10,569 nt of DNA from the NCBI GenBank assembly GCA_031258505.1, contig JAIRMT010000145.1, positions 1-10,569 of the forward strand, given 5' to 3'. A program made the translations under genes and the position numbers. Position 1 is the stretch's first letter. Each line of letters opens with the position of its first letter. Origin of the DNA: Treponema sp. GTDB taxonomy: Bacteria > Spirochaetota > Spirochaetia > Treponematales > Breznakiellaceae. The notes beneath the pieces were generated by a model. That model saw nothing but the letters and a program-made list of their open reading frames with translations, was not told the origin of the DNA and did no database searches. Below are positions 1 through 5,660 of the stretch, piece after piece.

Positions 1-45
1 CCTGAATGAAATGTTTACGATGCAAGACAGCGGAGGTCCTTTGTT

Positions 46-145
46 AAGCTGCATTGGATGCTGGACATCGTGTTTCGGGAAGATGAATGTCGGTAAGGAC
101 GAATGTGGCGCTGAACCTGAATATACTGCGGAAAAGGCTAGGTAA
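46..145 (+). pseudogene. ISAs1-family transposase, 3' (C-terminal) remnant
   Basis: Reading + from base 46 gives K-L-H-W-M-L-D-I-V-F-R-E-D-E-C-R and then a stop. Shifting frame after about base 93 continues as N-V-A-L-N-L-N-I-L-R-K. From family knowledge, ISAs1/H-repeat transposases end with 'ENKLHW.LDV...ED.C.IR.GNAA......R..A.N', which contains the last catalytic glutamate region. The match to that order of residues is clear across the frameshift. Only about 33 codons remain, so the piece cannot be active. Bases 1-45 show no recognisable coding sequence, and the homology seems to begin abruptly at the KLHW motif. It lies tail-to-tail with the chemoreceptor gene, whose stop codon is only about 10 bases away. 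Identification is from motif memory, not from a search. Confidence 0.6.
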
Positions 146-154
146 GCCGGCGCC

Positions 155-2332
155 CTATGCCACGGTAAACTGGGCTATTTCCTGCATCAAGCGGTCGATG
201 CTGTCCTTGTTCTCCTGACTGATTTCCCGAATCCGGCTTACGGTGTCGTTGATTTGGCTCATACCCAAGGCAATATCGGTCATGCCCTGCATCATATTCA
301 TGGATAAACCCTCCAGACTCTGGCCTTCGACAACAATTTTTTTACTGCCATTGACGATATCCGTGGACTGAAGCCGGACGTTTTGCGTAATGTTTTGCAG
401 TTGGTTGGTGGTTTCTATGATAGCTTGCCGTTCCCGATCCTGTTCTTCCACCGCTTTCCTGATACTTTGATCTTGCATGGACAAGGATACGGTTTTTATG
501 CCTCTATCAATATCCTCAAAGTGGCCTACCACCTGGTGAATCGCCCGGATGATCACATCAATCGCCTTTTTCATCTTCTTCAACGCGCTGGATACGCTCT
601 TAGCCTGCACACTGGAGGATTCGGCTAACTTTCGGATTTCATAGGCCACCACGGAGAATCCTTTCCCCGCTTCCCCGGCGTGGGCCGATTCTATGGCGGC
701 ATTCATGGACAAAAGATTAGTCTGACTTGCAATGGTTTGAATGACCGCGTTAATTTCAAGCAGTCCCTCGGATTCATGGGCGACTTCTTCAAGGGAAGCG
801 GACACCTTGCTCAAGTCAGAGCGTCCCCTTTCCGATGCAGCGGCTAAATCCTGAATATTCCGTTCATTTTGGTTCAATACCTGAGTTACCGCATCAATTT
901 CCCCCATTATCTTCTCAATCGACCGGGAAGAACAAGAAACGCTTTCCACCTGATCATCAATAGCCGTGTTGAGCAGGGCAATGCTCTGGATAACCTCTTC
1001 TATGGTCTGATTCATTTCGGCGACGCTGGTCTTTTGAGTGGCGGTTTTCTGTTTCAGTTCCTGACTATTCGTGTCGATCCGCTGCACCGCCTGAGAAGAG
1101 TCGCTTATCATCTGGGAAAGTTCCGTACCCGTACCGGAAAGAGAATAGCCATGTTCCTTAACCGCGGCAATCATATTTTTTAAGCTGTGGGTTAATTGAT
1201 TGAAGTTCGCCGAAAGCTGATCTGCTTCCCTAGTATCATACACCGGGGATTCATGGGTAAAATTACCGGAAGCTATGATATCAAAGGATTCCCCCAGTTT
1301 GCTGAAGGAACGGCTGATGATTTTACTATAGCGCAGGGAAATCGCCACCGAAATAATGGACAAAACCAAAAAAGCCAGTACCGTAATCCAGATAAAATGG
1401 ATGAAATTTTTCTGTAATTCATCGGTGGAGCCCATGGAGATAAGGAACCATTCGGTTCCCGTAAGGGGCGCCGAAACCATATAACGGTTTTTCTGAAGAC
1501 TGATCGTGATGTCGGAGGATACAATCATATCTTTGGACACGTCTTTTCCCATGTCTTCTTCAAAAAAGTTTTTATTAAGGATGAAGTCCTCGTTTTCATA
1601 TACCAAAAAGACGCCAGTTTTATCCACGAGAAAAGTTGTACCGTCTTGGGTGATAGTCCGGTTAATAATAATATCCCGCAGGGCATCCAAAAACACATCT
1701 GTACAGACAACGCCGCTAATGGACCCAGTACCTTCCCTGCTGGTGGTTCGCACCAGGGAAACGCAGAGCTTTTTCGTCCGGGTATCTAAATAGGGGGCGG
1801 TAAAAACGGTTTTTCCCGGGTTATTCATGGCGGTTTTAAACCAGCTCCGTTGGGTCTGATCATAATCATCCGCAGGCTGATAATCGGTAGCATAGATAAT
1901 ATAACCTCCTTCCTCAAGCCGGGAAACTGCCGTGGCGTATAATATCTGGGGGACAATATCCTCTGTGGCCAAAATCTGTTTCAACACGGCCGTCTGGTTT
2001 TCTTGGGACGCCAATTCAATAGTCTGGGCTGTGGTTGTTGTTATGGAGATGGGAGCCGTGAGGATAGAACGAATATCCGCGCCAATATACTGCATTATGG
2101 TTTTCGCGGTGGAACGCAGACTGTTTTCGGTTATCTGGGAGATGGTAAACAGGGACATGGCTAAAAATACGGCTGAAACCATAAATACCAGAGAAAGGCA
2201 TAACGCCACGATCTGCATGGCTAAAGGGATGGCCTTTTTCCGCTTTATCTCGTTCTCTTGAGCGCCTGCCGCAGTAGGCTTGGGGCCGCGTTCTTGCTTA
2301 CTCTTGGAGTATATATTATCCCATGAATCCAT
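155..2332 (-). CDS. Methyl-accepting chemotaxis protein with dCache sensor domain
   Basis: This is a membrane chemoreceptor that passes ligand binding to CheA/CheW and so controls flagellar switching. The 725 residues show a 34-residue cytoplasmic N-terminus, TM1 at about 35-63, and a roughly 245-residue extracytoplasmic domain (about 65-308) of dCache_1 length. TM2 follows at about 310-333, then a HAMP segment (about 334-386). A long coiled-coil signalling hairpin has its conserved tip region at about 531-573 (IASQTNLLSMNAAIE, HAGEAGKGFSVVAYEIRKLAE). In the sensor, R162, W164, F165, Y181 and D212 are spaced like the amino-acid-binding motif of dCache_1 receptors, with F in place of the usual Y after W. 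An amino-acid ligand is therefore an inference. The C-terminus (EIAQFTVA) lacks a CheR-binding pentapeptide. The start is supported by AGGTGAG on the minus strand (2337-2343), 4 bases before ATG. No che genes are adjacent, so it is an orphan receptor. Confidence 0.95.
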   Translation of the reverse strand: MDSWDNIYSKSKQERGPKPTAAGAQENEIKRKKAIPLAMQIVALCLSLVFMVSAVFLAMSLFTISQITENSLRSTAKTIMQYIGADIRSILTAPISITTTTAQTIELASQENQTAVLKQILATEDIVPQILYATAVSRLEEGGYIIYATDYQPADDYDQTQRSWFKTAMNNPGKTVFTAPYLDTRTKKLCVSLVRTTSREGTGSISGVVCTDVFLDALRDIIINRTITQDGTTFLVDKTGVFLVYENEDFILNKNFFEEDMGKDVSKDMIVSSDITISLQKNRYMVSAPLTGTEWFLISMGSTDELQKNFIHFIWITVLAFLVLSIISVAISLRYSKIISRSFSKLGESFDIIASGNFTHESPVYDTREADQLSANFNQLTHSLKNMIAAVKEHGYSLSGTGTELSQMISDSSQAVQRIDTNSQELKQKTATQKTSVAEMNQTIEEVIQSIALLNTAIDDQVESVSCSSRSIEKIMGEIDAVTQVLNQNERNIQDLAAASERGRSDLSKVSASLEEVAHESEGLLEINAVIQTIASQTNLLSMNAAIESAHAGEAGKGFSVVAYEIRKLAESSSVQAKSVSSALKKMKKAIDVIIRAIHQVVGHFEDIDRGIKTVSLSMQDQSIRKAVEEQDRERQAIIETTNQLQNITQNVRLQSTDIVNGSKKIVVEGQSLEGLSMNMMQGMTDIALGMSQINDTVSRIREISQENKDSIDRLMQEIAQFTVA

Positions 2333-2365
2333 CTATCTCACCTGCCTTTCCCCGCCGGGAATACC

Positions 2366-2383
2366 GGGATTGTGTACAATCCC
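2366..2383. promoter_or_regulatory. Perfect 8-bp inverted repeat between divergent reading frames
   Basis: GGGATTGT-GT-ACAATCCC is a perfect dyad with a 2-base centre. It lies 34 bases upstream of the chemoreceptor start (minus strand) and 21 bases upstream of the transposase-fragment start (plus strand). It could be an operator for either transcript or part of an insertion-sequence end. I see no clear -35/-10 pair that decides between these. Confidence 0.35.
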
Positions 2384-2403
2384 TTCTGTTACAGGAACAT
2401 AGT

Positions 2404-2586
2404 ATGTACCTCTTTAAGAATATCTGTCAACTCTTTATAGACCCGCTTATGGAACTACGGGAGAAGTTGGAGGGCATAGAGGACAAGTGTTTTGAGCCTT
2501 ATGTGGAACATCTGTTGTCAGACATTGTCATGATAACCTTGCTGGCAGTCATGGTGCGGGCGAATAAGTGGAGCGAGATAGCGCAA
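2404..2586 (+). pseudogene. ISAs1-family transposase, 5' (N-terminal) remnant
   Basis: From ATG 2404, preceded by AGGA at 2393-2396 with a 7-base spacing, the frame reads MYLFKNICQLFIDP, then LREKLEGIEDKCFEPYVEHLL, SDIVMITLLAVMVRANKWSEIAQ. From family knowledge this is the DDE_Tnp_1-associated N-terminal region of ISAs1/H-repeat transposases, whose pattern is 'I.D.R....EH.L.DI..I...AV..GA..W.EI..F'. After about 61 codons the homology stops at base 2586, and the frame runs into unrelated DNA with a stop at 2629-2631. All catalytic residues are missing. It points the same way as the 3' remnant near base 46 but comes after it. The two are therefore pieces of two elements, or of a rearranged one, rather than one transposase split by the chemoreceptor gene. 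Confidence 0.72.
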
Positions 2587-2728
2587 GGCGGCGTATTCCA
2601 TAGCCGGGATAAGCTGGACGGCTGTTACTGATACCACATTTGGTTCAACCTACATCTCTGGCATAGCTTACAGCAACGGCAAGTTCGCGGTGGGCGGCAG
2701 CGGCAAGGCGGCGTATTTCAACAATTAG
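2585..2728 (+). pseudogene. C-terminal fragment of a tandem-repeat surface-type protein
   Basis: In the frame starting at 2585 the DNA reads KAAYS, ISWTAVTDTTFGSTYISG, IAYSNGKFAVGGSGKAAYFNN and a TAG stop at 2726-2728. KAAY occurs twice, 40 residues apart. The 15-base string GCAAGGCGGCGTATT at 2583-2597 recurs at 2703-2717, exactly 120 bp later, so this is one full 40-residue repeat unit plus the protein end. I have seen repeats of this W-T-AV-D-TFG / NGKF-AVGG style in Treponema hypothetical proteins, but I cannot name a function. There is no start codon of its own. It is joined directly to the transposase remnant at about 2583-2587, so it is a decayed 3' end. Confidence 0.58.
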
Positions 2729-2760
2729 GAATAAGCGCAAGCGCCGATTGCCGTTTTGAA

Positions 2761-3493
2761 TAGAACGCGTTTGGTTCAGCGAGCCGCTTGTTCTACTTGG
2801 AGTAGAACGCGTTTGGTTCAGCGAGTCGGTTGTTCTACTTGGAGTAGAACGCGTTTGGTTCAGCGAGCCGCTTGTTCTACTTGGAGTAGAACGCGTTTGG
2901 TTCAGGGAGCCGCTTGTTCTACTTGGAGTAGAACGCGTTTGGTTCAGGGAGCCGCTTGTTCTACTTGGAGTGGAACGCGTTTGGTTCAGCGAGCCGCTTG
3001 TTCTACTTGGAGTAGAACGCGTTTGGTTCAGCGAGCCGCTTGTTCTACTTAGAATAGAACGGGTTTGGTTCGGAGAGCCGCTTGTTCTACTTGGAATAGA
3101 ACGCGTTTGGTTCAGCGAGCCGCTTGTTCTACTTAGAATAGAACGCGTTTGGTTCAGCGAGCCGCTTGTTCTACTTAGAATAGAACGGGTTTGGTTCAGG
3201 GAGCCGCTTGTTCTACTTGGAATAGAACGCGTTTGGTTCAGCGAGTCGGTTGTTCTACTTGGAGTAGAACGGGTTTGGTTCAGGGAGCCGCTTGTTCTAC
3301 TTGGAATAGAACGCGTTTGGTTCAGCGAGTCGGTTGTTCTACTTGGAATAGAACGCGTTTGGTTCAGCGAGTCGCTTGTTCTATTTAGAATAGAACGCGT
3401 TTGGTTCAGCGAGCCGCTTGTTCTACTTGGAGTAGAACGCGTTTGGTTCAGCGAGCCGCTTGTTCTACTTGGAGTAGAACGCGTTTGGTTTAG
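2761..3493. repeat. 42-bp tandem repeat array, 17 full copies plus one partial
   Basis: Copies begin at 2761 and then every 42 bp without exception (2803, 2845 ... 3433, 3475). The last copy is cut after about 19 bases. The unit opens with TAGAACGCGTTTGGTTCAG, followed by CGAGCCGCTTGTTCTACTTGGAG. Most copies differ at only a few fixed positions: GCG/GGG after GAAC, CAGCG/CAGGG, AGCCGCT/AGTCGGT, and TTGGAG/TTGGAA/TTAGAA. There is no non-repeat spacer, so it is not a CRISPR. At each boundary GTTCTAC-TTGGA-GTAGAAC forms an inverted repeat. Because 42 is a multiple of 3, several frames stay open on both strands, but none has a convincing start or protein character. The array occupies the gap between decayed genes and the helicase promoter region. 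Confidence 0.97.
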
Positions 3494-3525
3494 GGACAGA
3501 GATATTTGATTTGGGGACAGAGGTG
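3484..3525 (+). repeat. 21-bp direct duplication at the array edge
   Basis: Bases 3484-3504 and 3505-3525 match at 17 of 21 positions (TTTGGTTTAGGGACAGAG against TTTGATTTGGGGACAGAG). GGGACAGAG repeats at 3493 and 3514. The first copy overlaps the truncated last 42-bp unit. The duplication therefore looks like a transition out of the array, with half its period. Confidence 0.7.
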
Positions 3526-3550
3526 TTCGGTGTTGGGCAGGACGGAGGTT

Positions 3551-3658
3551 CGGGGGCGTTGCGGGGGCAGGAAACCCCGCAAAGGGGGAAGTGGAAGACC
3601 GTGCGGCGAGCTGGAGCATGGGGCGGCAACGAAGTAGCCGCGACTTCCCCACCTTTTC
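3551..3658 (+). other. GC-rich hairpin-dense segment, possible structured RNA
   Basis: Three nested or adjacent inverted repeats occur within about 100 bases. TTGCGGGG (3559-3566) pairs with CCCCGCAA (3575-3582) across an 8-base loop. GGGGAAGT (3585-3592) pairs with ACTTCCCC (3643-3650) and is extendable outward, with a bulge, by AAAGG/CCTTT. Inside that, GCGGC (3623-3627) pairs with GCCGC (3637-3641). This arrangement of two hairpins, one enclosing another, is more than expected by chance in short DNA. It resembles a compact structured RNA or an insertion-element end. An ORF through it (3511-3711) has no protein character that I recognise. The RNA class is unknown to me; a mobile-element RNA of the HEARO/omega-RNA type is one untested possibility. 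Confidence 0.33.
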
Positions 3659-3694
3659 TATATGTGGCCTTACCCTCGATGAAACAGCAAATGA

Positions 3695-3739
3695 GTTGTC
3701 ATAGTTTATAATAACCGTTACTGTTCTTATAATGACAAC
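3695..3739. promoter_or_regulatory. Inverted repeat overlapping the helicase start
   Basis: GTTGTCAT (3695-3702) and ATGACAAC (3732-3739) are perfect complements. They flank an AT-rich centre that continues the symmetry imperfectly (TTTATAATAAC against GTTCTTATAA). The right arm covers the first possible helicase start codon at 3732. An operator or a translation-controlling hairpin are both possible. Confidence 0.4.
3705..3733 (+). promoter_or_regulatory. Sigma70-like promoter for the RNA helicase gene
   Basis: TTTATA (3705-3710, four of six matches to the -35 consensus) and a perfect TATAAT (3728-3733) are separated by exactly 17 bases. A start of transcription near 3740 would fall after ATG 3732 and just before ATG 3744, giving an almost leaderless message from the second ATG. 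A second TATAAT at 3707-3712 has no good -35 partner. Confidence 0.45.
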
Positions 3740-5603
3740 AGATATGCATCCTTTTTCACCTTTTGGTTTGTCCAATAAAGTCCTTGACGCGCTCACTCGC
3801 AAGGGCTTTACCGAACCAAGTTCCATTCAAACTATTGCCCTGCCCCGGCTCCTTGCCGACGAGGGACACCTTATCGTAAAAGCCCGAACCGGCACTGGTA
3901 AGACCGCCGCATTTGGGATACCGCTTGTGGAGCGCTTTACCGTAGGCGGACACGCACCCCGCGCACTGATCCTCACGCCTACGCGGGAACTGGCGCTTCA
4001 GATATGCCGCGAGATTGCGTCGTTGACTACCGAAACCTTCCCCCGCATTACCGCAGTCTATGGCGGCGCGTCAATTCGCGGCCAGATCATAGACCTCAAG
4101 CGCGGCACTGAAATCGTGGTGGGAACGCCCGGACGTATCATGGACCTCATGGAACGCAAGATACTCGACCTTTCTTCAATAGAATGGTTCATTCTGGACG
4201 AAGCTGATGAAATGCTGGACATGGGCTTTATCGAAGATGTGGAGACGATTCTCAAGGCTGTGCAGCCTGAGCGCCGCGTGGCGCTTTTCTCCGCAACCAT
4301 GCCTGACGCGATTCTGCGGATTGTGCGGGAACATCTGGGCGCTGTGGACATTTTGGAAGATACTGCCCCAGACGATGAAAAGCCCGCTGTGGATCAGAGC
4401 TACCTCATTGTAAAAAAAGAAGACAAGCTCGAAGTGCTGAAGCGGATCATTGACTCGGCAGACGATTTCTATGGCCTTATCTTCTGCGCCACTAAGCTCA
4501 CAACCGACGAGCTTGCCCGACGGCTTGTGGAAGGCGGCTATGCGGCTGAGGCTATCCATGGCGATCTGTCGCAGGAAGCCAGAGAACGAACCCTCCGGCG
4601 CTTCCGCTCGCGGCTCACCACTATTCTGGTCGCTACGGACGTGGCAGCGCGCGGGCTTGACATTGAGCGTCTTACCCATGTGGTGAACTGGGACCTGCCC
4701 AATGACCGTGAAACCTATGTACACCGGATCGGCAGAACCGGACGGGCCGGCAGGCGCGGTAAGGCGTTCAGCCTCGCGCTTCCTTCAGAACGCTTCCGCA
4801 TCAGCCAGCTTTCCCGGAACATGGAGCGTATACTGGGAAGCCCCATTCAATGGATGAAAGTTCCGCAGGTTAAGTCAGTGATGAAGGCGATAAGGCGGCG
4901 CATTGTGGCTTCGATTATTGCTGTGCTTCCCCCGCTTGAAGAGCCGATTCTGGACGCGGATAGCACGGTGAATCTTGATTTAAGCGTATCGCCCACTATG
5001 CCTAAAATCGCGCCAGAGGCGATCTTACCGGAGACAACGCCGTTTCTCGCGCAGGTCAGGCGGGAACTCATCGAGAAACTGGGGGCGGAGCGGGCTGTGG
5101 AAGCGCTCATTACCCGCGCCTATGGGGAGATTCTTGATCCTTCCCGTTATGGACAGGTGATGGAGTTTCAGGAAACGCCTCCCCATGAGGAAGGACGCGG
5201 ACGCGCCGGCGGCAAAGCGGGCGTTCATACTAGTTTCCGGCGAGGCTTTGAGCGTGAGCGTCCGTCGCCATACCGGAAAAACAGCAGCGGACCTTTTCAC
5301 GGCGCGGATCGCGGCGCGATAGACCGCGACGCGATGGATCGTCGTACGGACTTTGCGACAACGGGCAGCGGAACGCGGGTCTATGTAGGCTTGGGGCGCG
5401 AGCAGGGCGCTTCGGCGCGTGATGTGGCTGAACTGCTTGGACGGGCGGGCAATGTACCCGGTCGTCTTATTGACAGCATTGAGATGAAGGAACACTGCGC
5501 CTTTGCCACACTTCCAGAAGACGCTGCTCAACGCGCATACAATTTTTCCCGCAAGTCCAGAAAGAATCCGGTTATACGACCAGCCTCGCCAGAGCGTCGC
5601 TAA
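3732..5603 (+). CDS. deaD: DEAD-box ATP-dependent RNA helicase, DeaD/CsdA type
   Basis: This enzyme unwinds short RNA duplexes using ATP. The DeaD/CsdA group acts in ribosome assembly, mRNA turnover and cold adaptation. The 623 residues match that group's length (about 630 in E. coli). Motifs in order are: Q-motif (GFTEPSSIQ, 25-33), I (ARTGTGKT, 51-58), Ia (PTRELA, 83-88), Ib (TPGR, 132-135), II (DEAD, 156-159), III (SAT, 187-189), IV (LIFCAT, 249-254), V (TDVAARGLD, 302-310) and VI (HRIGRTGRAG, 331-340). All are intact. A linker rich in R, G and D (about 480-545) leads to a C-terminal DbpA-type RNA-binding domain (about 548-615). No Shine-Dalgarno sequence precedes ATG 3732. M5 (ATG 3744) is an equally good start and fits the predicted promoter better. 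The gene is transcribed alone and ends in a terminator. The exact paralogue (DeaD, CshA or DbpA) is less sure than the family. Confidence 0.95.
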   Translation: MTTDMHPFSPFGLSNKVLDALTRKGFTEPSSIQTIALPRLLADEGHLIVKARTGTGKTAAFGIPLVERFTVGGHAPRALILTPTRELALQICREIASLTTETFPRITAVYGGASIRGQIIDLKRGTEIVVGTPGRIMDLMERKILDLSSIEWFILDEADEMLDMGFIEDVETILKAVQPERRVALFSATMPDAILRIVREHLGAVDILEDTAPDDEKPAVDQSYLIVKKEDKLEVLKRIIDSADDFYGLIFCATKLTTDELARRLVEGGYAAEAIHGDLSQEARERTLRRFRSRLTTILVATDVAARGLDIERLTHVVNWDLPNDRETYVHRIGRTGRAGRRGKAFSLALPSERFRISQLSRNMERILGSPIQWMKVPQVKSVMKAIRRRIVASIIAVLPPLEEPILDADSTVNLDLSVSPTMPKIAPEAILPETTPFLAQVRRELIEKLGAERAVEALITRAYGEILDPSRYGQVMEFQETPPHEEGRGRAGGKAGVHTSFRRGFERERPSPYRKNSSGPFHGADRGAIDRDAMDRRTDFATTGSGTRVYVGLGREQGASARDVAELLGRAGNVPGRLIDSIEMKEHCAFATLPEDAAQRAYNFSRKSRKNPVIRPASPERR

Positions 5604-5610
5604 GATAATG

Positions 5611-5660
5611 ATCCACGGATAGCACAGCACCTAAACTTTGTAATCCGTGGATACTTTTTT
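5611..5660 (+). terminator. Intrinsic terminator of the helicase gene
   Basis: ATCCACGGAT (5611-5620) and ATCCGTGGAT (5643-5652) form a perfect 10-bp stem with a 22-base loop, followed by AC and six T (5655-5660). It starts 7 bases after the helicase stop codon. The T-run overlaps the glpK stop codon on the other strand. The opposite direction lacks a T-run, so it terminates only the plus-strand transcript well. The loop is longer than usual. Confidence 0.72.

Noticed and set aside
46..2586. One ISAs1 transposase gene interrupted by the chemoreceptor gene
   Set aside because: The C-terminal piece comes first on the plus strand and the N-terminal piece second, the wrong order for a simple insertion.
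2761..3493. CRISPR array
   Set aside because: The period is 42 bp with no unique spacers, every base belongs to the repeat, and no cas genes are nearby.
3511..3711. 66-codon plus-strand ORF over the hairpin-rich segment
   Set aside because: There is no ribosome site, its composition follows the inverted repeats, and I recognise no domain. A structured nucleic acid explains it better.
2645..3826. 393-codon minus-strand frame with 14-residue SLNQTRSTPSRTSG-like repeats
   Set aside because: It is open because the 42-bp unit is a multiple of 3, it overlaps the helicase start and the hairpin-rich segment, and its non-repeat ends show no protein character or ribosome site. Two plus-strand frames across the array are open for the same reason.
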